A stretch of 27,165 bases of DNA from DASUXY01 sp036377675 (GTDB lineage Bacteria; Bacillota; Bacilli; Bacillales; Amphibacillaceae): assembly GCA_036377675.1 (NCBI GenBank), contig DASUXY010000060.1, forward strand, positions 1-27,165, written 5' to 3'. Of the stretch, positions 15,114-24,579 are shown in pieces. Within the stretch, counting starts at the first letter, position 1; every line of letters begins with the position of its first letter. The translations under genes were made by a program, and so were the position numbers. The notes beneath the pieces were generated by a model that was given only the letters and a program-made list of their open reading frames with translations, was not told the origin of the DNA and did no database searches.

Positions 15114-15194
15114 TAGTTTATGCATAAGAATGACTTATAAACATCGTACTGTCCATTCATCCTTAACGAATCGTGGCATGAAGAGACTACTCAC

Positions 15195-16928
15195 CTATTT
15201 AAGAAAAAGCTCCATTTTGCTTTTTATAAACTGTTCCAACTGTTTTAGCATCGCTTCACTCGCTTTTTCAGACGATTGTTTTACACCGTAGTAAAACTTC
15301 AGTTTCGGTTCTGTACCAGATGGACGAATACAAATCCACTGATCATGAATCAGCTTATATTTTAAAACGTTTGAACGAGGCAAATGCAGCTCTTCCTTTT
15401 TATTATTCACTAAATCATATCGTTCACCCGTTGTATAATCCTCTATTTCTTTCACAGCGATACCGGCAATTTCTGTTAATGGGCGAGTACGGAATGATTT
15501 GAAGATGTGCTTCATTTGCTGAGCACCTTCTTTTCCTTCCAATGTTAATGAATGTAGTGATTCTTTATAAAAACCATAGCGCTCAAACAACGCTTGAAGA
15601 GCATCGTAAAGTGACATCCCTTTTTGCTTATAATAAGCAGCTACTTCAGTTATAAATAAAGCCGCCTGAACGGCATCTTTATCCCGAACAAAATCGGCGA
15701 TTAAATAGCCATAACTTTCTTCATAACCGAATTGAAAGGTGTACGTACCGGTCGATTCATATTGTTTAATTTTTTCAGCAATATATTTAAATCCTGTTAA
15801 CGTATCGATCGTTTTTAAGCCAAAATCAGTCGCAATCGCTCGGCCTAATTCTGACGTAACAATTGTTTTAATGACGACTCCATTATTCGGTAACGTTTGT
15901 TTTGCTTGTTTTTGTGATAACATATAATGAAGCATCAAGGCACCCAGTTGATTGCCCGTTAATACTTCATATACCCCTTGAGCATTTTTAACCGCTACAC
16001 CGAGACGGTCAGCATCGGGATCCGTCCCTAACAATAAATCAGCATCTTCTCGTTTTCCATATTCCATTGCCATTGTAAAAGCGTCATGTTCTTCTGGATT
16101 CGGTAATTGAACCGTTGAAAAATTCGGATCAGCATCAGCCTGTTCTTTAACGACGGTTATATGTTGAAAACCATAAGCTCGTAACCCTTTTGGAACAATG
16201 TGTGCAGCAGTTCCATGAAGGGGGGTGAAAACTATTTTTAAGTCATTAGTCGTTTTTCGAATCACTTCTTCATTTAAGCGAATGGTCAGCAATTGCTCAA
16301 TATATGCCCGATCAATTTCTTCACCGATATATGTAAGAAGATTTCGTTCCACTAACTGTTGTTCTTCAGCTACTTCAATCGATAACTCATCAATCGTTTC
16401 CATTTGCTGAATAATCGAAGTAGAGGCTTCAGGTGTAATTTGTGCACCATCTTCGCCATACAATTTAATACCATTATATTGTGGTGGGTTGTGGCTCGCC
16501 GTAATAACGACACCAGAAAAAGCATGTAAATAACGGACTGCAAATGATAACTCAGGAGTCGGACGCATACCGTCAAACAAATACGTTTTTATCCCTCGTT
16601 CACCGACTGTTTTGGCTACCTCTAAAGCAAACTCTTTTGACTTGTGCCGTGAATCATAAGCAATGACGACACCACGTCTTTTCACTTCTTCCCCTAATTC
16701 ATTCATAAAACGAGCCAATCCCTCGGCTACTTTTCGAACCATATAAATATTCATTCGATTCGTTCCGACACCTAAAATACCTCGCATTCCCCCTGTACCG
16801 AACTGTAAGTCTGTATAAAAACATTCCTCCAACGCCTTTTCATCATTGCAAAGATCGTTCAATCGTTCTATCATTTCATCGTTTAACATTGCCTCTTGCC
16901 ATTTTTTCGCTTTTAATTTCCAACTCAT
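15195..16928 (-). CDS. pgcA: Phospho-sugar mutase, alpha-phosphoglucomutase (PgcA)
   Basis: A 577-residue alpha-D-phosphohexomutase interconverting glucose-6-phosphate and glucose-1-phosphate in the cytoplasm; the latter feeds UDP-glucose for teichoic acid and glycolipid glycosylation. The phosphorylated serine is Ser145 in TASHNPPQYNG, the Mg2+ loop is DPDADRLG (Asp303, 305, 307), the sugar-binding segment is GYEESYG, and the C-terminal phosphate loop is RPSGTEPKLKF. Length fits the Bacillus PgcA type. The ATG at 16928 has AAAGGTGG upstream. Position next to LCP and capsule genes suggests a cell-envelope role; phosphomannomutase side activity cannot be excluded. Confidence 0.9.
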   Translation of the reverse strand: MSWKLKAKKWQEAMLNDEMIERLNDLCNDEKALEECFYTDLQFGTGGMRGILGVGTNRMNIYMVRKVAEGLARFMNELGEEVKRRGVVIAYDSRHKSKEFALEVAKTVGERGIKTYLFDGMRPTPELSFAVRYLHAFSGVVITASHNPPQYNGIKLYGEDGAQITPEASTSIIQQMETIDELSIEVAEEQQLVERNLLTYIGEEIDRAYIEQLLTIRLNEEVIRKTTNDLKIVFTPLHGTAAHIVPKGLRAYGFQHITVVKEQADADPNFSTVQLPNPEEHDAFTMAMEYGKREDADLLLGTDPDADRLGVAVKNAQGVYEVLTGNQLGALMLHYMLSQKQAKQTLPNNGVVIKTIVTSELGRAIATDFGLKTIDTLTGFKYIAEKIKQYESTGTYTFQFGYEESYGYLIADFVRDKDAVQAALFITEVAAYYKQKGMSLYDALQALFERYGFYKESLHSLTLEGKEGAQQMKHIFKSFRTRPLTEIAGIAVKEIEDYTTGERYDLVNNKKEELHLPRSNVLKYKLIHDQWICIRPSGTEPKLKFYYGVKQSSEKASEAMLKQLEQFIKSKMELFLK

Positions 16929-16993
16929 TGACGAACCACCTTTATGAGATAATAACGATAAACAAACGAACTATTTTTTTCATTTACATCCTT

Positions 16994-16999
16994 AGTATA
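16994..16999 (-). promoter_or_regulatory. Extended -10 promoter of pgcA
   Basis: The minus strand reads TGCTATACT, an extended -10, about 66 bases before the ATG; the -35 is poor (GTAAAT at 17 bases). Confidence 0.45.
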
Positions 17000-17061
17000 G
17001 CATGAATTTCTCATCCATTTACGTGTACATAACACCGCATCTCTCTATACCTTCCTTTTTT

Positions 17062-17096
17062 AAAAAATCCTTGACTTCATCGACGAAGTCAAGGAT
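17062..17096 (-). terminator. Intrinsic terminator of the MFS gene
   Basis: A perfect 12-bp stem (17067-17078 with 17085-17096), six-base loop, then a T-run on the minus strand (17062-17067), directly after the MFS transporter stop. Confidence 0.9.
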
Positions 17097-17118
17097 GGAC
17101 TTGTTTTCATATACGCAT

Positions 17119-18522
17119 TTATTTTTGAGGCGGTGGTGTTTTCATAAAGAAAGATAACAGAAAAGCGATGACTGCCGTAATCCCCGCAACGACGAACGAC
17201 ATATTAACCCCGTGAATGAGACCATCTACACCGGCCTCTGGTTGTCTACTCGTCGTCATCACAGTTACAAGCAATGCCGTTCCTACCGCACCAGCAACTT
17301 GACGCATCGTATTATTCATCGCTGTACCGTGTGGGATTAAACGCGGTGGTAGTTGATTTAATCCAGCTGTTGTAACTGGCATAATGACCATCGAAACCGA
17401 CATTAAACGTAACGCATTGACGACGGCAATATACGTAAAGCTCGTTTCAGTCGAAAGAACTGTAAACATAAACGTCGTAATGACTAAAAGGAATAAGCCA
17501 ATGAACGTTAACCACTTCGCACCGTATCGATCAAAAATTTTCCCTGTAATTGGGTTCATCATTCCGACGATAATCGCTCCCGGTAATAAAGCTAATCCCG
17601 ATTCAAAAGCGGTAAATCCAAGCATATCTTGCATAAAAATGGGTAAGACGACCGCTCCACCAATCATGGCAATAAACACAACCATGCCGAGCACTGTTGT
17701 AATCGTAAAAATATTATATTGAAACACCCGAAATTCAAGAATCGGTTGTGGCAACTTTAACTGTCTCTGAATGAACCAAATGAGTGAAACAGTACCAATC
17801 AGCATGGAGATCGCCACGTGTTCACTTATCCATCCGCTATTACCAGCGATACTAAATCCATATAACAATCCACCAAAGCCAAATGTAGATAAAACAATAG
17901 ATAATAGATCAAGCTTCGGAAACGTTTGCTTCGTGACATTTTCAAGAATAAAATAGGCAAGAATAATGTCAATAATGACGATGGGAAGGATGACGTAAAA
18001 TAAACTTCTCCACGAAAACTCCTCGACGAGCCATCCCGACAACGATGGTCCAATCGCTGGAGCAAAAGCGATCACTAAACCAAACATTCCCATCGCCGTT
18101 CCCCGTTTCTCAACGGGATAAATAAGGAATAAAATCGTTTGCATAAGAGGCATCATAATTCCTGCACCTGCCGCTTGGGCAACTCTAGCAATTAACAAGA
18201 ATGAGAAGTCTGGTGCAAGCGCAGCAATGAGCGTCCCTAAGGCAAACGTACTCATCGCTGTCAAAAATAAACCTCTTGTCGAAAAACGTTCAATTAAAAA
18301 AGCGGTAATTGGAATCATAATCCCATTTACAAGCATAAAAATAGACTGGAGCCATTGCACTGTATTCGCACTGACGTGTAAATCTTTCATCATGTGAGGC
18401 ATCGCAGTCCCTAACAATGTTTGATTCAAAATAGCAACAAACGCTCCTGACAGCAAAACAATCATGAGTGGTAATTTTTTTACCGATTGCATTGACTGCG
18501 GCGGAGATTGATCTTTAACCAT
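17119..18522 (-). CDS. MFS transporter, DHA2 (EmrB/QacA-type) drug exporter family
   Basis: A 467-residue inner-membrane protein with about 14 hydrophobic segments. The first helix ends LNQTLLGTAMPHMMKDL, like the D1 motif of 14-helix exporters, followed by the WLQSIFMLVNGIMIP segment, and motif C-like GLVIAFAPAIGPSLSGWL near 150 marks a proton antiporter. The frame extends to a TTG at 18543, but the ATG at 18520-18522, preceded by GAAAGAAGGG, is the more likely start. It likely exports hydrophobic or cationic drugs; specificity cannot be read. It is a single-gene unit closed by its own terminator. Confidence 0.87.
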   Translation of the reverse strand: MVKDQSPPQSMQSVKKLPLMIVLLSGAFVAILNQTLLGTAMPHMMKDLHVSANTVQWLQSIFMLVNGIMIPITAFLIERFSTRGLFLTAMSTFALGTLIAALAPDFSFLLIARVAQAAGAGIMMPLMQTILFLIYPVEKRGTAMGMFGLVIAFAPAIGPSLSGWLVEEFSWRSLFYVILPIVIIDIILAYFILENVTKQTFPKLDLLSIVLSTFGFGGLLYGFSIAGNSGWISEHVAISMLIGTVSLIWFIQRQLKLPQPILEFRVFQYNIFTITTVLGMVVFIAMIGGAVVLPIFMQDMLGFTAFESGLALLPGAIIVGMMNPITGKIFDRYGAKWLTFIGLFLLVITTFMFTVLSTETSFTYIAVVNALRLMSVSMVIMPVTTAGLNQLPPRLIPHGTAMNNTMRQVAGAVGTALLVTVMTTSRQPEAGVDGLIHGVNMSFVVAGITAVIAFLLSFFMKTPPPQK

Positions 18523-18717
18523 ATTGATGATCCCTTCTTTCAAGATTCAACCATTTCATACGATGTAAACATATTTTTATACAATATAATAGAAATTCGT
18601 GACGAGGTGTAAGTCGATTCATTCACGTCTATGTTATCATTTATATCTGAGCCAACTTATAATATTAACATATTTAATATAAAAATAAAATGTTTTTACT
18701 GTAAGTGGAGTGAACGC

Positions 18718-18915
18718 ATGACGATGAAATCGAAATATAATTCACTTCTTCAAGCGAGCAGGCATAACTATCAACGAGCGCCTTTACGCTACGAACCCAA
18801 ACGACAGCGACCCTTTCTATATCTGTCAAACAAAAAAATCGCTTATTCTTCTGGATGGTTTGTTGTTCCAGTGAACGAGCGAGTTTTTTGTATCATTCTA
18901 TTTACTTTTGTATAA
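18718..18915 (+). CDS. Hypothetical small protein (65 aa)
   Basis: Not recognised. ATG at 18718-18720 follows GGAGTG at five bases. The product is basic (many Lys/Arg in the first half) and ends in a short hydrophobic stretch. A TATAAT lies at 18658-18663 with a weak -35 (TTATCA) 18 bases before it. It is transcribed divergently from the MFS gene and converges on the capsule operon's terminator. No domain is visible; it may not be a real gene. Confidence 0.4.
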   Translation: MTMKSKYNSLLQASRHNYQRAPLRYEPKRQRPFLYLSNKKIAYSSGWFVVPVNERVFCIILFTFV

Positions 18916-18916
18916 C

Positions 18917-18948
18917 AAAAAAAGTGCATCCTCATTAAGAATGCACTT
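18917..18948 (-). terminator. Terminator of the poly-gamma-glutamate operon
   Basis: On the minus strand AAGTGCAT pairs with ATGCACTT (arms 18941-18948 and 18922-18929), extended by a GU and a GC pair, followed by seven T (18917-18923). It is ten bases after the pgsE stop. Confidence 0.85.
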
Positions 18949-18957
18949 CACTAGTGA

Positions 18958-19122
18958 TTACTCTCCATCTTCTGTTACTTCCAATTTCGTTAACTCTGTC
19001 ACAAGCGCTTGGGATTCTGTTTCCGTTAAATCTTCCGTATGCTTAAAACTTCCTATTCCAAATACCATTAGCACAATAATGATAAGAGAGATCAACCCAT
19101 GCAAAATTTGTTTTCCATTCAC
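18958..19122 (-). CDS. pgsE: Poly-gamma-glutamate synthesis small protein PgsE/CapE
   Basis: A 54-residue protein with one N-terminal transmembrane helix (about 7-24, ISLIIIVLMVFGIG) and an acidic cytosolic or external tail (HTEDLTETESQALVTELTKLE). Size, topology and the pattern SFKHTEDLTETE match Bacillus PgsE (YwtC)/CapE, which assists the PgsBCA synthase. The start is GTG at 19122, with AGGAGG eight bases upstream; the nearby ATG is out of frame. It is the last gene of the operon, 24 bases after capD, before the terminator. The alternative-start, short frame makes it easy to miss. Confidence 0.82.
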   Translation of the reverse strand: MNGKQILHGLISLIIIVLMVFGIGSFKHTEDLTETESQALVTELTKLEVTEDGE

Positions 19123-19146
19123 TACAAGTTCCTCCTATAAACGATA

Positions 19147-20799
19147 TTATTCAGCAACATCCCAATCTCCGTCTCGACGTGAATCAGCAATGCCGACGAT
19201 TTTTTCATTCGCTTTATTGAGAGAGAGCATTTGAATGCCCCCGAAATACGTAGAAATTTCATTAATGTATATATGATATCCGCGATTTAATAACTCATTA
19301 CGTGTTTCTTCAGAAAACCCTTCCTCCATATATAAATCATCTTTTTCAGCAAAAAACCGCGGTTGTTCGACGACTTCTTCAATATCTCGATCGAGGAGAA
19401 TCGTTTGGACTAACACATCGGTTAGTATGCTCGGAATTCTTTTTCCCCCTGGCGATCCAATGCCGATAACTTGTTCATCATTTACGAGAATCGTCGGCGC
19501 TATAAAACTACGAGGGCTTTTACCACCTTCTCTATAATTACGAGAGGATTCCGTCGTACTAAAGTTTTCTAGAGCGTTATTTAAGAAGTAACCATCAACA
19601 TAATCCCCTGAACCAAAAAAGTTACTTAACGTATTCGTCGTCGAAACGACCATACCACTATGATCTATAATGACAAAATGTGTCGTATTATCGTAGTCTT
19701 TCTCATCTGCTGGGCTATCGTTAATTTCAAAGTCGGTAGAAATCTCTTCAGTATCAATACTTTGCGCCAATTGTTTGATATATTGTTCAGAGACTAATTG
19801 CTCCGTATCCATATCATAAAAATGCGGATCACCAATCTTCCGTTGTCTTTCTTTATAGGCTCGTTTCGAAATCTCACTAATCAAATGAATGTAATCTGTT
19901 TCTGCGATTTGTTCATCGGTTAGCACATCTTCATATTGTTCCGCCATCCCAAGAGCTTGAATAAGTGTCGTACCTGATAAGGGAGGAGTGGCACTATACA
20001 CTTCGTAACCATTGAATTCACCTTGAACAGGCTCAGATGTAACAGCTGCATACTGTTCTAAATCTTCCGTAGTTAAATGATCAACGTGTTCTACTAATCG
20101 GGCACCAATCTCTCCCTTGTAAAAGGCATCTGCTCCACCTTGTTGAATCGTTCGTAACGTTTCAGCAAGTTCTGGCTGTTTAATAACAGTTCCTTTAGGA
20201 GCGGGCTCTCCATTCGTAAACAAATGGGGTAATTGGTCGATTGGTAATCGATAGGAAGCGAACGCTAATCGTTCGCGTAAATCTTCATTCATTTTGAAAC
20301 CTTCTTCTGCATAAGTAATAGCTGGTTCGATTAACTCCTCGATTGGAAGCGCTCCAAAGTCTTCATGCATCTTTTCCATCCCTTTTACAAATCCAGGTAC
20401 CCCCGTAAAATTCGCAGGGATATCGCCAGACTGTGGGGAAACTTCTTTATATTGATAAGAAACAGGTTCCATATCTTCTGCATAAATTAATGTTTCTCCT
20501 CCGCCACCGATACCTGATGCATAAGGTTCTACAACAGACAAAACGTAAGAAACAGCAATCGCTGCATCAACCGCATTCCCGCCGTTTTCTAAAACATCAA
20601 TACCAACTTCAACAGCTGCCGGATGACTGGCACTTACACCAGCATGCCCGTCCTTCTTCTGTTCAAGCGGATTAATGTCATCAACAACTTCTTTCATGCG
20701 ATCACGATCTACTATCCCTTGTCCTTTTTTATCAGAAATGACAAACACACCGATAATAACTAAAATGCTGAGAATCGTAACGAGCACTTTTTTCTTCAT
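19147..20799 (-). CDS. capD: Gamma-glutamyltransferase, CapD-type
   Basis: A 550-residue N-terminal nucleophile hydrolase. A signal/anchor helix (about 4-21) directs it outside. In the family the proenzyme cleaves itself before a Thr; here the site is Asn371/Thr372 in DYDNTTHFV. The oxyanion/substrate loop GSPGGKRIP is at about 448-456. In Bacillus anthracis CapD uses this activity to attach poly-gamma-glutamate to peptidoglycan and trim it. The position directly after pgsA (TGATG overlap) supports this over a general glutathione-degrading GGT. AAAGGAG lies before the ATG. If the analogy holds, the polymer would be wall-anchored rather than released. Confidence 0.85.
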   Translation of the reverse strand: MKKKVLVTILSILVIIGVFVISDKKGQGIVDRDRMKEVVDDINPLEQKKDGHAGVSASHPAAVEVGIDVLENGGNAVDAAIAVSYVLSVVEPYASGIGGGGETLIYAEDMEPVSYQYKEVSPQSGDIPANFTGVPGFVKGMEKMHEDFGALPIEELIEPAITYAEEGFKMNEDLRERLAFASYRLPIDQLPHLFTNGEPAPKGTVIKQPELAETLRTIQQGGADAFYKGEIGARLVEHVDHLTTEDLEQYAAVTSEPVQGEFNGYEVYSATPPLSGTTLIQALGMAEQYEDVLTDEQIAETDYIHLISEISKRAYKERQRKIGDPHFYDMDTEQLVSEQYIKQLAQSIDTEEISTDFEINDSPADEKDYDNTTHFVIIDHSGMVVSTTNTLSNFFGSGDYVDGYFLNNALENFSTTESSRNYREGGKSPRSFIAPTILVNDEQVIGIGSPGGKRIPSILTDVLVQTILLDRDIEEVVEQPRFFAEKDDLYMEEGFSEETRNELLNRGYHIYINEISTYFGGIQMLSLNKANEKIVGIADSRRDGDWDVAE

Positions 20800-21953
20800 C
20801 AGTCGTTCTCCTTTAATTTGTCTGAAAAATCTATTTCAAAAACGAGCTTTCCATCGTCTTTACTAAATTTGATATGATCGGAGTTTTTTGTCAGTTGTCG
20901 GAACGTTTTCGAACGATCGACTAAACTCATTTTCCCTAGTACAGCAGGACGAGATTCACGAATCTTTAACGGTAATAATTCAAAACGAGCGATTCCGTCT
21001 TCTTGCCATTTCATTTGTGCCAGAACACTTTGTCGAGTTCTCGACCACCCTTGATCAAAAATAAAATTACCTAGGCTCGTAAACATAACCGTGTCACCTA
21101 TTAAATCTACCGATGATAAAACGTGTGGGTGATGGCCGATAATAACGTCGGCACCGGCACGAGAAATGGCTTCTGCCAATTTTTCCTGTCGTGGATGTAA
21201 ACTATCATCATATTCAACACCCCAGTGAATATGGACAAAGACAAAATCTGCTTGTTCTCTAGCCTCATGAATCATCGGAATCATCACTTCTGGGTCCGTA
21301 ACGAGCACTCCTGGAACACGTTTACTAACGGGAAATTCATTCGTATAAACATCGGTAAAACCTAATGTCGCTACTTTATAACCATTCACTTCTTGAATCG
21401 AAATGTTGTCTTGAGCATCCGCTAAATTCTCCCCAAATCCAACTAAATCTAAATCCTCATTTGCAAAAGCTTTTTGCGTATCGAGTAAACCTTTCTCTTT
21501 AAAGTCCATTCCGTGGTTGTTGGCGATATTTAACACCGAAAAGTTCATCTCTTTTAAAGTAGAAACACTTTCTTCGTGTGCATGTAAATGAATGAGTTTA
21601 TCGGCTTTCACATAGTCCTTTTCATCACTTAAAAGCAATGGATTTTCAAAATTACCAGTGACATAATCAGATGCTTTTAAATAAGGTTCTACATGTTCAA
21701 ATAAATAATCGATCCCTTCGTGGTCAATGACCTTTTCAACATTTCTCCCCATCATAATATCGCCGACAAAAGTTGCCGTAATAAGATCATCATCCGTATC
21801 GGCGACTGTCGGAACAAATGGTGTGTAAATGGCATTTATGAGCAAGATAATGAGTAAAATAGGGATGACCATAAACACATGCTTTTTCGTTTTTTTCTTA
21901 TGTTTCTTAACATGTTTCAATAATTTCTCTTGAAATGTTAATTTGTCATTCAT
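20799..21953 (-). CDS. pgsA: Poly-gamma-glutamate synthase subunit PgsA/CapA
   Basis: A 384-residue membrane-anchored protein with a metallophosphatase-like outer domain. A cytosolic basic segment (KKHKKKTKKH) precedes one helix (about 26-43). Family segments: GDIMMGR, GNFENPL, NNHGMDF, HIHWGVEYD and GHHPHVL. It is the third subunit of the PgsBCA polymerase/exporter. The frame opens at 21962, but the ATG at 21953 aligns with Bacillus PgsA (MNDKLTFQEKLLK against a similar start) and has AGGATGG upstream, so I use 21953. The stop overlaps capD's ATG as TGATG. Confidence 0.92.
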   Translation of the reverse strand: MNDKLTFQEKLLKHVKKHKKKTKKHVFMVIPILLIILLINAIYTPFVPTVADTDDDLITATFVGDIMMGRNVEKVIDHEGIDYLFEHVEPYLKASDYVTGNFENPLLLSDEKDYVKADKLIHLHAHEESVSTLKEMNFSVLNIANNHGMDFKEKGLLDTQKAFANEDLDLVGFGENLADAQDNISIQEVNGYKVATLGFTDVYTNEFPVSKRVPGVLVTDPEVMIPMIHEAREQADFVFVHIHWGVEYDDSLHPRQEKLAEAISRAGADVIIGHHPHVLSSVDLIGDTVMFTSLGNFIFDQGWSRTRQSVLAQMKWQEDGIARFELLPLKIRESRPAVLGKMSLVDRSKTFRQLTKNSDHIKFSKDDGKLVFEIDFSDKLKEND

Positions 21954-21963
21954 TGTATCCATC

Positions 21964-22413
21964 CTAGAATAAATAATAAATGTTCATAATAATATACGTA
22001 GCACCACTTAAAAGCAATGCCGAGCCGAGAGTTATAGGGACGCCTTGCTTTTGAATTGTATTAGCAATTAAACCTGGAACGATCACACCAATGCCGCGAA
22101 ACTCATAAATTTCAAACGGCATCATTGGATAAAAATAATCAAATACTAGTTTCAGAGCAATTCCTACGGTTAACATCGCGGCAAATTTTCGCCGTCCATA
22201 TAAAATGGTGAACCGGGCTACACCGTAGTTTACAATCAAATATGTCAAAATACTAATCAACAACACCATCGCAATAAAAACAGGTTGATCAAAAACTAAC
22301 GCTAAATAACCAGGAACGACGAGCCCTGCAGGAACAATCCCTGTCTTTTCCGCAAATAACAAACTTAACAAAACGCCCAATATAAGAGCGATATATAAAT
22401 CCGAGCCAAACAT
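21964..22413 (-). CDS. pgsC: Poly-gamma-glutamate synthase subunit PgsC/CapC
   Basis: A 149-residue, almost entirely hydrophobic protein with about four to five membrane helices, and the conserved FGSDLYIALILGVLLSL start and RGIGVIVPGLIANT segment of PgsC. It pairs with PgsB to form the ATP-dependent glutamate-ligating, membrane-bound synthase. GGGAGG precedes the ATG. The gene ends one base before the extended pgsA frame; pgsB is 119 bases upstream. Confidence 0.92.
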   Translation of the reverse strand: MFGSDLYIALILGVLLSLLFAEKTGIVPAGLVVPGYLALVFDQPVFIAMVLLISILTYLIVNYGVARFTILYGRRKFAAMLTVGIALKLVFDYFYPMMPFEIYEFRGIGVIVPGLIANTIQKQGVPITLGSALLLSGATYIIMNIYYLF

Positions 22414-22532
22414 TTTACAATGTCCTCCCTCACATGTTAACAGTAATTTCGTTATTCTTCTTTAAATGTACAGTCATTTTTGAGTCATTCATATTTAGAA
22501 TCTCTTTTGATGTAACAGACCAAGCTGACAAT

Positions 22533-23717
22533 TTAGCTAGCCTGTTCGGTAATTGTATACGTTTGAATCGCTCTTATAAACGGTTCAGCTTCCCCGTGAA
22601 TATTACCAATTCCATAGATTACTTTCCCGTGTGCATCAGCTATGATTTCGTCAATGACTTGATCCATTTCTTTATGTTCACAATCAATCACTTCGTCTGC
22701 TCGAATAGCACCTTCTCTACACGCGTTCATAATCGGTGCTGTCGTTTCGCCAATGACAACTAATTTACCGATGTCCATGTATGGAAGGACATCTCTTGCA
22801 AACTGTTCCGTCCGATCAACACGATCGGCCCGACAGTTCATGACGACAACTGGCTTTTCAGCTGGATAACCAAGCTGAACAATTCGTTTCCAAATGTTTA
22901 ATGTTGAAGTTGGGTCATTACCAGCGAAACCATTTACAAAATAACCTGGAGATTGTTTATCAAACAACGGAAGTATCCGCATTGCGCCAGGGTCTGGCTG
23001 AGCATTCAACATCCCCTGAAAAGCTGTTGCTCGATCAATGTTTAATGCTTCTGCTACAGCAAGAGCGAGTGCAGCATTTTCTGGAAAAATCATATAATCA
23101 AATTGGCGTAGAAACTCCTCATGTATGTTTGATTGGTCTGCTACAATCATCTTTGTATTTCGTTGTTTAGCCATATACCCAAAGTAAGGCGTATAGGGAC
23201 TATCGGAAACAATTAGATGCCCATCATAAGGAATCGTAGCTGTAAATGCTTCAGCAATTTCATCCAGTGTAGGTCCCATAACGTCCATATGGTCTTCCAA
23301 CACGTTTACAATGACGCCGATATTTGCTTGAAGTAATTCATTTTGAAAAACAATTTGATAATCGGGATTGACCGCCATACACTCACTCACTAAAGCTTCC
23401 GCATCTAAATCGGCTGCTTCTTGAACGACTTCTTTTTGTTCACCGATATTCGGCCCTTGAGGCTTTCGAATAATTTGTTTTTCTTCTGATGTATGTGAAT
23501 AAATCATTCGGGCATCCGTTCCGGTTGTCTTTCCAACCGTTCGATAACCCGCTTCTTTTAAAATCCCTGTAACTAACCTTGTCACAGTTGACTTGCCACG
23601 GATTCCATTAATATTAATCCGAATCGGGATAGCATCGACATTTTTTTGATGACGTTTTTTCTCAAAGATCCCAATGATAAAAACGAACAATAAGATGATT
23701 GGGATGAACCACATCAT
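22533..23717 (-). CDS. pgsB: Poly-gamma-glutamate synthase subunit PgsB/CapB
   Basis: A 394-residue amide ligase of the Mur-ligase type that polymerises glutamate through its gamma-carboxyl using ATP. A single N-terminal membrane helix (about 3-17), then the P-loop NGIRGKST (about 37-44), the TVGKTTGTDARMIY stretch, and highly conserved NVLEDHMDVMGPTLDEIAEAF and MNCRADRVDRTEQFA segments. The frame is open 16 codons further, but AAGGAGAG lies before tandem ATGs at 23712-23717 and Bacillus PgsB starts at the same Met-Trp. First gene of the operon. Confidence 0.94.
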   Translation of the reverse strand: MMWFIPIILLFVFIIGIFEKKRHQKNVDAIPIRININGIRGKSTVTRLVTGILKEAGYRTVGKTTGTDARMIYSHTSEEKQIIRKPQGPNIGEQKEVVQEAADLDAEALVSECMAVNPDYQIVFQNELLQANIGVIVNVLEDHMDVMGPTLDEIAEAFTATIPYDGHLIVSDSPYTPYFGYMAKQRNTKMIVADQSNIHEEFLRQFDYMIFPENAALALAVAEALNIDRATAFQGMLNAQPDPGAMRILPLFDKQSPGYFVNGFAGNDPTSTLNIWKRIVQLGYPAEKPVVVMNCRADRVDRTEQFARDVLPYMDIGKLVVIGETTAPIMNACREGAIRADEVIDCEHKEMDQVIDEIIADAHGKVIYGIGNIHGEAEPFIRAIQTYTITEQAS

Positions 23718-23818
23718 TGTGTAAACTCTCCTTTTTTCAATTTCCAACGTATAATTTTTTCGCATTTTAATGACGACGGAATGGTAGTTCCATTACAACT
23801 CTTTGTACCTAAAATTGC

Positions 23819-23858
23819 ACATAGAGTTTAATATAGTAATCTATGTTTCTTTCTTCTA
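23819..23858 (-). promoter_or_regulatory. Candidate promoter and operator of the pgs operon
   Basis: ACATAGA (23819-23825) and TCTATGT (23840-23846) form an inverted repeat, and ACATAGA recurs at about 23876. On the minus strand the repeat overlaps a TATATT -10 (23830-23835) with a poor TAGAAG -35 (23853-23858), about 110 bases before pgsB. Promoter and operator are both tentative. Confidence 0.3.
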
Positions 23859-23979
23859 TAAAATAGGTAACTTATACATAGAATAACTTTATTTTCGATA
23901 CTTTTCTAGACGCACTAAAGGAGACTACCTTTTTAGTTCTAAAAACCATACTCACGTACAATCCATTTCATTAAAAACT

Positions 23980-24012
23980 AAAATAAAAATGGTTGGGGTA
24001 TGATGCCCCAAC
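23980..24012 (-). terminator. Minus-strand terminator upstream of the pgs operon
   Basis: GTTGGGG (23992-23998) and CCCCAAC (24006-24012) form a stem followed on the minus strand by ATTTTTATTTT. It would shield the pgs operon from upstream transcription. Between here and 24470 only short broken frames are seen on both strands, with no recognisable gene. Confidence 0.6.
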
Positions 24013-24469
24013 GTATCATCCGAATTTGCTAGTAAAGTGTTCGTTTCTCTTTTTGTTTCTTCTAATACCTTTTGCTTTACTATTATTAACATCTATCTCT
24101 CTATCTTTACAAATTCAGAAGATACCTCACTCAACAGTTTCGAGGTTGCAAGGGCTAGCCTGCAAAATAAGATACGCTTATAATACCCTTCGCCTATCTT
24201 CCTCAATGGTCACAACATCATCCTGATTAAGAATAGATAACAAGATGAATAAACCTTTTTACATAATTATTTTTCCGTGAATATTGTACCATAAAATAGA
24301 GAAGCGGGTAAACTAATGGTCAAAAAAATGGTTATATAGTAGTAGTAGTTCGAAAAACATCACATATTGTTCACAAAAGGTATGTTCATACTGCAAAAAT
24401 TCACTCCAATGGATATACTTACCGTTTAAAAGCAGATGATCAACCATTCATTTATAAACATAACAAAAT

Positions 24470-24506
24470 AAAAAATGTCTAGAAAGTGAATATACCTTCT
24501 AGACAT
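24470..24506 (-). terminator. Minus-strand terminator after the small membrane protein
   Basis: A perfect 10-bp stem (24475-24484 with 24497-24506) around 12 bases, with T-rich sequence following on the minus strand. Its presence suggests a real minus-strand transcript from the small gene at 24624. Confidence 0.75.
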
Positions 24507-24579
24507 CTACTCGATTACTTGATCTCCAAGTTTCCTCTTACTGCATTTTTTCGCGATCATTGAACTTCACAATGAACCT

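Noticed and set aside
15036..15125. Extended N-terminus for the LCP protein
   Set aside because: There is no ribosome site upstream, and the candidate promoter lies downstream of that start.
24013..24470. Short minus-strand frames such as VTIEEDRRRVL and a 45-codon frame near 24100
   Set aside because: They are broken, lack ribosome sites and match no family I can name; they may be a remnant but cannot be supported.
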